A program made the translations under genes and the position numbers. Below are positions 37,561-47,174 of a stretch of DNA of 64,000 bases, piece after piece. This DNA comes from Aquitalea sp. LB_tupeE. GTDB taxonomy: Bacteria; Pseudomonadota; Gammaproteobacteria; Burkholderiales; Chromobacteriaceae. Under the pieces are notes generated by a model. It saw nothing but the letters and a program-made list of their open reading frames with translations. It did no database searches and was not told the DNA's origin. The first letter of the stretch is position 1, and each line of letters opens with the position of its first letter. Location of the stretch: positions 1 to 64,000 of the forward strand of contig NZ_JACAXB010000013.1 of the NCBI RefSeq assembly GCF_013391415.1, read 5' to 3'.

Positions 37561-40500
37561 TCAGTGCGGGTCGACTGGCTGCTGCAGGCTTTGCACAAAG
37601 TCCAGCAATTGAGCGGCCGGCATGGGCCGGGCAAAGTGGAAGCCTTGCATCACACGGCAGCCCAGTGCCAGCAGGCGGTCACTTTGTGCCTGCGTCTCCA
37701 CGCCTTCGGCCACCACTTCCATGCCCATGTCGCGCGCCATCGACAAGGTGGCACGCACCACGGCTTCATCATCGGTAGTGCCGGGCAAGGTGCGGACAAA
37801 GCTGCGGTCGATCTTGAGCCGGCTGATGGGGAAACGGCGCAGGCGGGACAGTGAGGAATAGCCGGTACCAAAGTCATCCAGCGCAAAGCGGCAGCCCAGG
37901 GCCACCAGTGCATGGAATACGTCCAGGTGGTGGCTTTCTTCATGCATCAGCGCACCTTCGGTCAGCTCCAGCTCCAGTGCCCCGGCGCTCAGCCCGTAGC
38001 GCTGCATCAGGCCTTGCACATAGGGCTGCAAGTCGCTGCGCTCCAGCTGCACCGGGGAAATATTGACCGAAACCGGCAGTTGCAGGCCACGCGCACGCCA
38101 GCGGGCCTGTTCGGCACACGCTTCGGCCAGCACCCAGCGCCCCAGCTCGACAATCAGGCCGGATCGCTCGGTCAGCGGAATGAATTCGCCCGGCGGCATG
38201 AAACCACGTTGCGGATGTTGCCAGCGCACCAGTGCCTCGCAGCCAATGCACTGGCCGCTGATGGCATCAATCTGCGGCTGGTAGTACAACACCAGCTGGC
38301 CCGGTTCGTCTTGCAATGCCCGCCGCAGATCGCGCTCCAGCGTCAGCCGTTCCGTCACCAGTACATTCATTTCCGGTGTGTAATAACGCAGGGTATCGCG
38401 CCCGGCTTCCTTGGCCGCATACATGGCCATGTCGGCATGGCGCAGCAAGGTGTCCGGGTCCTGGCCATCGGAGGGATACAGCGCCACGCCTATACTCACC
38501 GTGCAGCGCAATTCATGCGCCTCCACCAGCACGGCCTGATCAAACAGTGCCAGCAATGCACTGCCCAGCGCCTCCAGCTGCGCTTGCTGCGTGTAGGGCA
38601 TCAGGATGACAAATTCGTCCCCGCCCAGACGCGCCAGCATGGCCTCTGGTGGCAGCGGTTGCTGCAAACGGCGCGCAATGCTGACCAGCAGCTGGTCTCC
38701 CACCGGGTGGCCCAGGCTGTCGTTGACCGTCTTGAATTCGTCCATGTCCAGAAACAGCAGGGCCAGCTGGCCTTGCTGACCAGCCTCTTGCAGTGCGCGA
38801 CGCGTCATGCTGAGCCAGCATGGCCTGTTGGGCAGGCCTGTCAGGCTGTCATGCAAGGCCAGATAACTGACATTGGCTTCGGCTTTGCGGGTGGCATCCA
38901 GCTGAATCTGCAACTGCTGGTTGGCATCCGCCAGTTCGGCAGTGCGCTGCTGTACCTCGCCCTCCATCCGCCGGGTATAACCGGTGACGATCAGCAAGAA
39001 GCCGCCAAACAAGCCGGTCATGGCCAGGCCGATCACAAAGGTGATCCACTCCAGCCAGCTGCGCAGCCCGTCCAGATATTCATCACTGGCGCGCAAGCGC
39101 AAGGCCCAGTTGCGCCCGGCAAAGACAAAGCGGCTTTCCAGATGCGGGCGCTGACCGAACCAGCCACCCTTGCCACAGTTTTGCGGGCCGGACAGGCGGT
39201 GAAAACCGGGCAGGCCGTCGATGTCGATCAGGCATACTTCAATATCATGTCGCACATCGTGCTGCAGCGTGGTTTGCACGATGTCGTCCATGCGGAACAG
39301 GCTGGAAATCACCCCGCGCAATACCTGATGCTGCGTGGCATCAGCAGGGGCATACACTGCCTGATACAGGGCAATGGCTTTTTGATGGCCCACCTCCTGC
39401 ACCAGCCGGATGGCCGGACTGGCTTCCGTCTCACCGCTTTGCATGCTGCGTCGAATGGTGCCAGCCAGTACTGGCGAGGACAGGATGTCCAGCCCCTGGG
39501 CCCGCAGATTGCGCTGGAGCGGTTCGTTGAAACGGATGGGTAGATAGGATGGCCGCTGTGGTGACGGCTGGATATTTCCCGCCGTATCACGCGCCTGAAT
39601 GGCACGCCCCCCCAGCACATTTCGCTCGAAGTCCTTGCGCTCGGCATCATTCACCAGCGGGCTCCAGCCCAGGCTTTGCGTACCGGGCAGGCGGCTGAGC
39701 CAGGCCGAGGTCAGACCGGCCCACTGCTCGGTCGATCTTGCCGGAGCACTGCTTTGTAATTGTTTGAGCGCCAGCATCACGTCCAGCTGCATCTCCAGGC
39801 GCTTGCGCAAGGCCAGTTCGATCTGGTTGGCATCACGGTTGAACTGGCTTTGCACCCGCAGAGCTTCCCAGTGGTGAATCAGCACACTGAGGCTGGCCAT
39901 GGTGAGTGCCGTCAGCAGCATGGGCCACAGCAAGGCTCGGCTGCGTGCCTTCCATTCACTGCGCGGCCGGCCAAAACGCGCCAGCATCAAGGGCAGCATG
40001 ATCAGGCAGCCAAAGGTATCGCCCAGCCACCAGTTCCAGGCATTAAACAAGGTGTCGGTGCGCGGCAGCACGCCCAGCATGGCCAACAGCGGCACACTGA
40101 TGCCACTGCAAACCAGGCAGGAAAGCGGAATCACCAGCAACATCAGGCGGATCACGCTGGCTGCGTTATCCAGGCGGTTGGGCCAGCCGATGATGCGGGT
40201 GATCAGCCAGCGCCCGGTCCGCGCCTGCAAGGTTGCGGCCACCGGCACAATCAGCAGGGACAGAAAACCCCAGCCTTGCACGTCGGACTGCCACGCCGCC
40301 ACCACTTGCACCAGCAAGGAGCCCAGCAGCACGCCGGGCCACAGCTGGCGCCCCCACAGCAGCAAGGACATCAAGGCCAGGCCGGCAGCGGGAAACACAG
40401 GTGCGGTATAGCCGGGCGGAATGGCGCTATACAGCGAGGGGATGCCGATCAGGGCATACACCACGGTCAGCCGCAAAATGGCAGGAAATCGAACAGGCAC

Positions 40501-40578
40501 TAGGCACCTTGCAGTTATAAATGACAGCTGTCCGACATTAGCATACCGGCCGTGACGCGTCATCCAGACTCCATGCAC
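37561..40578 (-). CDS. MASE1-CHASE-GGDEF-EAL c-di-GMP turnover protein
   Basis: 1005 residues; ATG 40563 is an alternative start. An N-terminal MASE1-type block has about eight helices (residues 30-240, with PPGYTAPVFPAAGLAL). A periplasmic CHASE domain (about 255-520) follows, ending in a helix at 525-550. GGDEF (580-740) has DMDEFKTVNDSLGH and LGGDEF; the I-site is not conserved. EAL (755-1000) has CEALVRWQHP, SVNISPVQL, LDDFGTGYSS, LKIDRSF and AEGVE, so the metal-binding residues are intact. It is probably bifunctional or mainly a phosphodiesterase, tuned by a periplasmic ligand. Confidence 0.92.
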   Translation of the reverse strand: MHGVWMTRHGRYANVGQLSFITARCLVPVRFPAILRLTVVYALIGIPSLYSAIPPGYTAPVFPAAGLALMSLLLWGRQLWPGVLLGSLLVQVVAAWQSDVQGWGFLSLLIVPVAATLQARTGRWLITRIIGWPNRLDNAASVIRLMLLVIPLSCLVCSGISVPLLAMLGVLPRTDTLFNAWNWWLGDTFGCLIMLPLMLARFGRPRSEWKARSRALLWPMLLTALTMASLSVLIHHWEALRVQSQFNRDANQIELALRKRLEMQLDVMLALKQLQSSAPARSTEQWAGLTSAWLSRLPGTQSLGWSPLVNDAERKDFERNVLGGRAIQARDTAGNIQPSPQRPSYLPIRFNEPLQRNLRAQGLDILSSPVLAGTIRRSMQSGETEASPAIRLVQEVGHQKAIALYQAVYAPADATQHQVLRGVISSLFRMDDIVQTTLQHDVRHDIEVCLIDIDGLPGFHRLSGPQNCGKGGWFGQRPHLESRFVFAGRNWALRLRASDEYLDGLRSWLEWITFVIGLAMTGLFGGFLLIVTGYTRRMEGEVQQRTAELADANQQLQIQLDATRKAEANVSYLALHDSLTGLPNRPCWLSMTRRALQEAGQQGQLALLFLDMDEFKTVNDSLGHPVGDQLLVSIARRLQQPLPPEAMLARLGGDEFVILMPYTQQAQLEALGSALLALFDQAVLVEAHELRCTVSIGVALYPSDGQDPDTLLRHADMAMYAAKEAGRDTLRYYTPEMNVLVTERLTLERDLRRALQDEPGQLVLYYQPQIDAISGQCIGCEALVRWQHPQRGFMPPGEFIPLTERSGLIVELGRWVLAEACAEQARWRARGLQLPVSVNISPVQLERSDLQPYVQGLMQRYGLSAGALELELTEGALMHEESHHLDVFHALVALGCRFALDDFGTGYSSLSRLRRFPISRLKIDRSFVRTLPGTTDDEAVVRATLSMARDMGMEVVAEGVETQAQSDRLLALGCRVMQGFHFARPMPAAQLLDFVQSLQQPVDPH

Positions 40579-40614
40579 CAGGCATGGAAATTGACCAGCG
40601 CCTACCGCTACCTG

Positions 40615-42123
40615 TCAACTAACCCGGAAACGACTGATCTGCATGTTGATGTCGTGGATATCCTGTTCGATCTGCATGGCGAGCGCGGTGGAGTCATGCA
40701 AGCGCTGATCAGACTCGGCACTACCCTGGGCAATACCGTCAGTCGACTGGTGTATCTCGTCGATACGTTGTGACTGCTGCTGTAATTGCTGGCTGATATG
40801 CTGCACGATCTGTGCCGCCTCACTGGCGGCATCGGCCATGCCATGAATGGCCTGATCGGCCTGGCGGGTCAGCGTTTCGCCCCTGCTGATGCTGGCGACC
40901 ATCTGCTGCATGCCGTTGACCGCCTGGGTCTTGCTGTCGTGAATGGCACGAATCACCTGGTTGATTTCCTGGGTGGCGGCACTGGTATGCTCCGCCAGCT
41001 TTCTCACTTCATCGGCCACCACGGCAAACCCCCGCGCCTGCTCACCGGCACGAGCGGCTTCGATGGCAGCGTTCAGCGCCAGCAGGTTGGTCTGATCGGC
41101 GATTTCACGAATTACGCCAACGATACGCGCCACCTGGTCGGTTGCTGCGCTCAAATGCTCGATGCGCTCGCTGGTACCCTGCACCTCCACGGCGATGGTA
41201 CTGATTTCCTGCAAGGTAGCCGCGATGACTTGCCGGCTCTCCTCGGCCAAAGCCATGGTGCCGCCAGTCAGTCGGCTGGCTGTGCCAGCTTCCTCGCCTA
41301 ACGAGCCAATGGCCCCGTTAACCTGACGCATGGCAGCGTCGATCGGCTACACACTATGGCGCTGGCCACTGACATGCTGCTGCAACTGCATGGCCTGCTC
41401 GCTCAGCGTGGTAGAAGCCTGATCGATGGTGAGCACCTTGCCGGCAATCGCAGACAGCATGCTGACCAGCGAGCGACGCATCTCGTCGACCTTGTGTAGC
41501 AGCGGCAACTGCTGCGCCAACAAGTTCTGCGGTGCCCGCAGATTACCCTGCCCGATCGACTCAGCCGCTTCGGCTACGCTCGCCGCCTCCAGGGTTTCGC
41601 ACTGCATGCGCACGGCGAACAAGCTGAGAACTACCGTCTCGACGATGACAAAAGCCGCATGTAACAAGACGACCCAGAAGCTAACCGCGCCGGGGTAGGC
41701 GAATACTGGCAGGCTATTGAGTTGCAGGAAATAAAAGCTGATGTGATGAACGGCAATAAACAGCGCAGCCAGCACAATGCAGCGCCAGTCGCGATAGAAC
41801 AGCAGAAACGCCAGGAAGCAGAAAACGGAGAAATGGAACTCCAGCATGCCCCGGCTTTGATGAATCATCAGCGCAGCAAACAGCATGAGCGAAATGGCAA
41901 CGGCAAAGCGCACCCGCGCATCACCGGCAGGACACAGGCGATACAAAGCCAGTGGCAACAACAGGGCGGGCACACCGATCAGCGCCAGCTCTACCCAACT
42001 GCCATACCAGGGTGCCAGGCATGCACATACCAGCAGCAAACCGCTCAGGGTCCACAGCATGACCCGATCCGCCAGCGCGCGTACCTCATCCATTCTACTT
42101 GCGACCAATACTGCCTCGCTCAT
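40615..42123 (-). pseudogene. methyl-accepting chemotaxis protein split by an in-frame TAG
   Basis: One continuous reading frame of 503 codons is interrupted once, by TAG at 41347-41349 (codon 259). The upstream part (258 residues) has about six helices with LFIAVHHISFYFLQ, then VDEMRRSLVSMLSAI. The downstream part (from ATG 41331) carries the whole signalling tip [19 protein letters not shown] and [16 protein letters not shown]. The sequence around the stop reads GQRHSV*PIDAAMR with no frame change. So this is either a recent nonsense mutation, a sequencing error or amber readthrough. The 238-residue distal part could also be made alone as a soluble receptor fragment. Confidence 0.85.
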
Positions 42124-42314
42124 CTTCGCTCACTCCATCCACTGGTACAAAAAGACCCACCCCATTGCCGGAGCGCTTGCCAGTTCATGCCCACCAGCCC
42201 TGCGATGGCATAGCCCAGCCACGCCCAGAACAGCAGCTGTGCCAGTAGCCGCCGCCGACGCGCCGCGCCGGTCATGGCGAACGCCGATGATTTAACAGGA
42301 AGGGGGGATGACAT
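42120..42314 (-). CDS. possible small membrane protein coupled to the chemoreceptor
   Basis: 64 residues from the ATG at 42314, with GGAG eight bases upstream. One helix is predicted (RLLAQLLFWAWLGYAIAGLVG). Its TGA overlaps the chemoreceptor ATG (ATGA), which implies coupling. No family is recognised and it could be a chance frame in the gap after the lacI-type gene. Confidence 0.4.
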   Translation of the reverse strand: MSSPLPVKSSAFAMTGAARRRRLLAQLLFWAWLGYAIAGLVGMNWQALRQWGGSFCTSGWSERR

Positions 42315-42374
42315 GCCGGCTGCTCCGCAACATCTCCTTGGCACTATAGGAGAGGGCGGAAGAGGAGCAAGTCG

Positions 42375-43379
42375 TTATCGACTGGTGATATGGGCAGGGA
42401 TGGCGATATCGGTTTGCAGCGGTGGCAGCCCTTGTAACAGGGAAAAGATCTGTTGCAGGCATTGCTCGGCCATGCTTTGCCCATCCTGCACGATGGCATC
42501 CACCGGAATGGGCAGGCAGTCGAGCAAGGGATGATCGTCAAAAGTCATCAGACAGGACGGAGCCTCGCGCAGATGGTGGGTCTGGCTCATGAAGGACAAC
42601 ACCCCTTCAAGCAAGGTAATGGAGGCAGTAAACAAGGCTTGCGGATAGCGGCCTTTGGCGGCATACCACTGCTGCATCATGGCAAAGCCGGAGCTGCGCT
42701 GGAAATCGCGCTCCACCACCCATTCTGCCGGGGCCTGCATACTTTGCTGTTGCAAGGCCTGGCGGAAACCTGCCAGACGGTCACGGCTGGGAGAAAGAGT
42801 GGGCTGACCACCAAAATACACTACCTCCTGCACACCCTGTGCCAGCTTGCTGCCTATCAGCCTAGCCACGGTATCGGTGGCATCCGTCACCACCGACGGT
42901 ATGCCGCTGCCATCGATGCGGCGGTCGACAAACACCAGCGGCAGACGGCTGGTCCACTTCTGATACAAGGCTGCGTCACTGCTGCACGGCACCACCGCCA
43001 TACCATCCACCTGACGCGCCACCAGGTGCGCCATGCCTTCGGCTTCGCGTTGCGGATCTTCGTCACTGGTCACCAGCACCAACTGGTAATCGCGCTCGCG
43101 ACACAGGTTTTCCATGGCTTGTGCCAGCGTGGCATGGGCAGAGTTGGTGAGATCGGGAATCACCAGCCCGATGCTGTTGCTACGCTTGCTGCGCAATGAG
43201 CGTGCCGATTGCGAGGGGTTGAAGTGGTGCTCGCGTGCCACCTTTTCCACGCGCTCGACCGTGGTGGGCGAAATGCGATAACGCTCGGCATGCCCATTAA
43301 GCACCATGCTGGCCGTGGTACGGGATACGCCAGCCAGGCTGGCGATATCATCGATGGTGAGACGCTTGTAGGCAGTCAC
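42375..43379 (-). CDS. LacI-family transcription regulator, Cra/FruR-like
   Basis: 334 residues. The helix-turn-helix [22 protein letters not shown] closely parallels Cra ([20 protein letters not shown]), followed by [11 protein letters not shown] and the hinge [17 protein letters not shown]. The periplasmic-binding-like domain has [27 protein letters not shown] and [18 protein letters not shown], again Cra-like (PQALFTTSFALLQGV). Cra responds to fructose phosphates; here the neighbouring ribose operon, whose promoter carries a Cra-like site, is a likely target. It is transcribed away from rbsB on the same strand. Confidence 0.87.
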   Translation of the reverse strand: [334 protein letters not shown]

Positions 43380-43417
43380 GCAAGACTTTCTGTAAGGAAT
43401 TGGTCACCGACAGCAAC

Positions 43418-43477
43418 AACCCCCGAAGCCTGGTCAGCAGCGGGGGTTGGCTGGCTTGTAGCGATTGTATTACAAGC
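43418..43477 (-). promoter_or_regulatory. inverted repeats upstream of the lacI-type gene
   Basis: AACCCCCG/CGGGGGTT (43418-43425 and 43441-43448, 15-base loop) and GCTTGTA-N10-TACAAGC (43454-43477) lie 39-98 bases before the regulator's ATG. The second has the shape of an operator; the first could be a leader hairpin. Neither matches a known Cra site. Confidence 0.35.
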
Positions 43478-43613
43478 GGGCGGCTAGCAATAACATTGGT
43501 ACGATTACACAGGACCCGGCAAAGCCGGGCCTCTCCATTCACAGATTGATTCCGCAGCCTTCTTGTCTATTCCCAATCCCCCCACCCTTGCCTTGCTGAT
43601 TTAAGAAGGGAGC

Positions 43614-43637
43614 CTCGCTTTCCCGAAGGAAAGCGAG
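43614..43637 (-). terminator. stable UUCG hairpin after rbsB
   Basis: On the minus strand CTCGCTTTCC-TTCG-GGAAAGCGAG is a perfect 10-bp stem with the very stable UUCG tetraloop, 60 bases past the rbsB stop. There is no immediate T run, so it may act as a 3' stabiliser of the rbs mRNA as much as a terminator. Confidence 0.55.
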
Positions 43638-43696
43638 ATAGGTTTTCAACAATCCGTGGTCAGCGGAAAAACCCTGTGCCAGGCATGGCTTCCCGC

Positions 43697-44638
43697 TTAT
43701 TGCTTGATCAGGTTCAGCGGTACCGGAATGAACTTGTCCACGCTCTGACCGGCGGCCAGTTTCTTGGCAGTCTGGATGCCGTACTGGCCTATCAGCTCAG
43801 GTTGTTGCTGCACGGTAGCTGCCAGCGTACCGGCCTTCACGGCGGCAACGGCGTCGGCAGTGGCATCAAAGCCCACTACCACCACGTTTTTCAGGCCCGC
43901 AGCCTGAATGGCCTTGAGCGCGCCCAGCGCCATTTCGTCGTTATGCGCAAACACACCTTGGATGTCCTTGTTGCCCTGGATGATGTTTTCCATCACCGAC
44001 AGGCCCTTGGCGCGGTCGAAATCTGCCGGTTGCTTGGCCAGCAGTTTCACCTCGGCCTTGCCATCCACCACCTTGTGGAAGCCTTCGCCACGCTCACGTG
44101 CAGCAGAGGAGCCGGCAATGCCTTCCAGCTCGACGATACGGCCCTTGCCACCCAGCTTTTCCAGCAGGTATTCACCGGCCATCTTGCCGCCAGCGACGTT
44201 ATCCGAGGCAATGTGGGCGCTGACTTCGGCACCATTTACGCTGCGATCCAGCGACACCACCTTGATGCCCTTGCCGGTGGCTTCTTTCACTACATTGGCC
44301 ACGGCGGAGGAATCTGTCGGGTTGATCAGGATGACGTTCACTTTTTTCTGGATCAGGTCTTCCACACTGGCCTGCTGCTTGGCCGGGTCGTCCTGGGCAT
44401 CCACGGTAATCAGATTCACGCCGTCTTTCTTGGCTTCATCTTCGGCGCCCTTGCGCAGCGATACAAAGAAGGGGTTGTTCAGCGTGGATACGGCCAGGCC
44501 GACGGTCAGCTGGCCTTCGGCAGCAGCGGCAGGTGCACTGGCAGCAGCCGGGGCGGCGCTGTCCGGACCTTGCTTGGAGCAGGCGGCAATGCCGAATACC
44601 AACATGCTGGCCAGCAGCGGATGAAGAATGCGATTCAT
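43697..44638 (-). CDS. rbsB: ribose ABC transporter substrate-binding lipoprotein RbsB
   Basis: 313 residues. A lipoprotein signal ends in GIAAC near residue 20, which is less common for RbsB (E. coli uses a plain signal peptide). It is followed by an Ala-Pro-rich linker. The sugar-binding fold starts LTVGLAVSTLNNPFFVSLRKGAE, with DSSAVANVV, LDRSVNGAEVSAHIASDNVAGG and VFAHNDEMALGAL. The ribose-contact region resembles RbsB. Last gene of the operon; 75-base gap after rbsC. Confidence 0.92.
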   Translation of the reverse strand: MNRILHPLLASMLVFGIAACSKQGPDSAAPAAASAPAAAAEGQLTVGLAVSTLNNPFFVSLRKGAEDEAKKDGVNLITVDAQDDPAKQQASVEDLIQKKVNVILINPTDSSAVANVVKEATGKGIKVVSLDRSVNGAEVSAHIASDNVAGGKMAGEYLLEKLGGKGRIVELEGIAGSSAARERGEGFHKVVDGKAEVKLLAKQPADFDRAKGLSVMENIIQGNKDIQGVFAHNDEMALGALKAIQAAGLKNVVVVGFDATADAVAAVKAGTLAATVQQQPELIGQYGIQTAKKLAAGQSVDKFIPVPLNLIKQ

Positions 44639-44713
44639 GGTGAGTCTCCCTGATATTGACTACGTTGCGTTAAACAGCCCTGGACAGGACTTTTGTTGAT
44701 TCAAAACCTGCGT

Positions 44714-45652
44714 TTACTTTTTGCCGCTACGGTCGATCAGCACCGCCAGCAAGATGACCACACCCTTGATCACCTGCTGGTAGAAGGACGATACGCCCAG
44801 CAGGTTAAGGCCGTTGTTCAGCACGCCGATCAGCAACGCCCCCATCAGCGTGCCGAAAATCCAGCCACGGCCGCCGGTCAGACTGGTCCCCCCCAGCACC
44901 ACGGCGGCGATAGCATCCAGCTCATAGCCGCTACCGGCAGTGGGCTGGGCGGAATTCAGGCGCGAGGTGAGCACCACCCCGGCCATGGCCGACATGGCAC
45001 CGGAAATGGTATAGACCCACAGCTTGATCTGATCCACCTTCACCCCGGAAAGACGTGCGGCTTCCTCATTCCCGCCAGTGGCGTAGACATGGCGGCCAAA
45101 TACGGTTTTCTTCAGCAGGAAGGCAAACAGGCCGAACATGATCAGCATCCACACCACCGGAATCGGCACGAGCCCGGCCACATAACCGCCGCCCAGCATG
45201 GAGAACAGATCGCTGTTGAAACCCGTGATCGGGCTGCCGCCGGACACCACCAGCGCCAGGCCGCGCAGTATGGTCATCGAGGCCAGGGTGGCAATGAACG
45301 GGGCCACCTTGCCCTTGCTCACCACCAGGCCGTTGAGCAGGCCCATCACACCACCGCCGATCACCCCCAGCAGGGTGGCCAGCATCGGGTTGACGCCGGA
45401 CTGGATCAGCGTGGCAATGCCCACCGAGGACAGCGCCAGGATGGAACCCACCGACAGGTCGATGCCGCCCAGCAGGATCACCAGCGTCATGCCAAAGGCA
45501 ATCAGCGCATTGATGGACACCTGCCGCATCACGTTCAGCAGGTTGGCCACGGTCAGAAAGTCCGGGCTGAGTACGGCCAAGCCGACAGACACCAGCACCA
45601 GGGCGATGAAGGGTCCCAGCTTCTGCAGGGTGGCTTTTTGTTTTGGAGTCAT
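44714..45652 (-). CDS. rbsC: ribose ABC transporter permease RbsC
   Basis: 312 residues with 8-10 helices. Family signatures are ALIAFGMTLVILLGGIDLSVGSILALSSV near 50, GVMGLLNGLVVSKGKVAPFIATLASMTILRGLALV near 100, the coupling segment RHVYATGGNEEAARLSGV near 205 and GRGWIFGTLMGALLIGVLNNGLNLLG near 275. Inner membrane channel of the ribose importer, working with RbsA and RbsB. The start is close to the rbsA stop (21 bases). Confidence 0.94.
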   Translation of the reverse strand: MTPKQKATLQKLGPFIALVLVSVGLAVLSPDFLTVANLLNVMRQVSINALIAFGMTLVILLGGIDLSVGSILALSSVGIATLIQSGVNPMLATLLGVIGGGVMGLLNGLVVSKGKVAPFIATLASMTILRGLALVVSGGSPITGFNSDLFSMLGGGYVAGLVPIPVVWMLIMFGLFAFLLKKTVFGRHVYATGGNEEAARLSGVKVDQIKLWVYTISGAMSAMAGVVLTSRLNSAQPTAGSGYELDAIAAVVLGGTSLTGGRGWIFGTLMGALLIGVLNNGLNLLGVSSFYQQVIKGVVILLAVLIDRSGKK

Positions 45653-45673
45653 TATTTATTCCCTTGCTCTTGT

Positions 45674-47167
45674 TCAGGCGGCGTGCGCCGTACCGGTGGC
45701 CGCAGCCATGATGCCTTCCTGGGTGGCCTTTGCAGCCTCGAACAGGCCGGTCTGACGGCCTTCGTGTATCACCAGGATGCGGTTGCTCATGGCCATGACT
45801 TCCGGCAGTTCCGACGACACCATCACGATGGCCACGCCCGCCGCAGCCAGTTGATTGATGATGTGATAAATCTCGGCCTTGCCACCCACATCCACCCCGC
45901 GGGTGGGTTCATCCAGCAGCAGTACCTTGGGTGGCTGGGCCAGCCATTTGGCAAACACCACTTTTTGCTGATTGCCGCCGGACAGCGATTTGACTTCCAG
46001 TTCGGCGTCGCGGGTGCGTATGCGCAATTGCTCGATCAAGCCGGCCACCGCCTGCTGCTCGGCCGCGTCGGACACCACACCCAGCCGCGCGTACTGCGGC
46101 AGATGCACCAGGGTGGCGTTTTCGCGCAAGGACATGCCCAGCACCAGGCCCTGGCTCTTGCGATCCTCCGTGACAAAGGCCAGGCCAGCGGCAATGGCGG
46201 CACCGGGGCTGTGCAGACTGACCGCTTCGCCATCCAGCAACACCGTACCCGCCGTGCGGCGATTCAGACCAAACAAAGTCTTGAGGATTTCACTGCGCCC
46301 AGCGCCCATCAATCCGGCCACACCCAGCACTTCGCCAGCCCGTACGGCAAAACTGATGTCGCGCACATGATGCGCGTCCGCCAGCCCATCCACCTGCAGG
46401 CGTACGGCACCCGGTTGTACGGTGCGGCGTGGAAAGCGGTCGCCGATTTCACGCCCCACCATCATGTGCACCACTTCATCAAAATCGGTGTGGGCAATCA
46501 CCCGCTCGCCAACAAAGCGGCCATCGCGCAGCACGCTGATCTTGTCGCAGATGCGGAAGATTTCCTCCATGCGGTGTGACACATACACAATGGCCACCCC
46601 ACGTGCTTTCAGCGCCTGCATCAGGCCAAACAGGGTGTCGATCTCCCGTTCGGTCAGCGCGGCCGTAGGTTCATCCATAATCAGTACACGTGCGTCCATC
46701 GCCAGTGCCTTGGCAATTTCCACCATTTGCTGCTGGCCGATGGACAAGCTGCCGGCTTCCGCTTCCGGGTCGATGCCGCTGGCACCCAGCGCAGTAAGCT
46801 GCGCCTGCGCCTCGCGCTGCATGCGGGCGCTGTCGATCACCCCAAAGCGTGACGGCTCGCGGCCAAGAAACAGGTTTTCCATCACCGACAGTTGCGGAAT
46901 CAGGTTCAGCTCCTGATGGATGATGGCAATACCGCAGGCTTCGGCCTGACGGGTGGAGCGGATATCCACCGTCTGGCCGTCAATCACGATGCTGCCGGCA
47001 TCACTGCGATACACCCCACTGAGAATCTTCATCAAGGTGGATTTACCTGCGCCATTCTCGCCCATCAAGGCATGGATTTCTCCACCGGCAATGGCGAAGT
47101 CCACTTCTTCCAGCACCCGGACCGGGCCAAAGGCCTTGCTGATGCCCTGCATGACAACATTCATCAT
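45674..47167 (-). CDS. rbsA: ribose ABC transporter ATP-binding protein RbsA
   Basis: 497 residues with two ABC domains. Domain 1: Walker A GENGAGKST near 38, signature LSIGQQQMVEIAKAL near 140, Walker B VLIMDEPTAALT. Domain 2: a degenerate Walker A GLMGAGRSEILK near 288, as is normal in RbsA, signature LSGGNQQKVVFAKWL near 395 and VLLLDEPTRGVDVG. Normal family length. It sits 7 bases after rbsD. Confidence 0.95.
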   Translation of the reverse strand: MMNVVMQGISKAFGPVRVLEEVDFAIAGGEIHALMGENGAGKSTLMKILSGVYRSDAGSIVIDGQTVDIRSTRQAEACGIAIIHQELNLIPQLSVMENLFLGREPSRFGVIDSARMQREAQAQLTALGASGIDPEAEAGSLSIGQQQMVEIAKALAMDARVLIMDEPTAALTEREIDTLFGLMQALKARGVAIVYVSHRMEEIFRICDKISVLRDGRFVGERVIAHTDFDEVVHMMVGREIGDRFPRRTVQPGAVRLQVDGLADAHHVRDISFAVRAGEVLGVAGLMGAGRSEILKTLFGLNRRTAGTVLLDGEAVSLHSPGAAIAAGLAFVTEDRKSQGLVLGMSLRENATLVHLPQYARLGVVSDAAEQQAVAGLIEQLRIRTRDAELEVKSLSGGNQQKVVFAKWLAQPPKVLLLDEPTRGVDVGGKAEIYHIINQLAAAGVAIVMVSSELPEVMAMSNRILVIHEGRQTGLFEAAKATQEGIMAAATGTAHAA

Positions 47168-47174
47168 CCGGTCC

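Larger units (their letters stand above)
43378..43696. other. intergenic region with several inverted repeats
   Basis: About 317 bases between the lacI-type gene and rbsB with no coding signal. Besides the two repeats nearest the regulator it holds CCCGGC/GCCGGG (43515-43529, AAA loop) and the 10-bp hairpin at 43614-43637. Confidence 0.5.

Noticed and set aside
44693-46579. 628-codon plus-strand frame opposite rbsC and rbsA
   Set aside because: Same reason: low-complexity His/Gln-rich translation antisense to conserved transporter genes.
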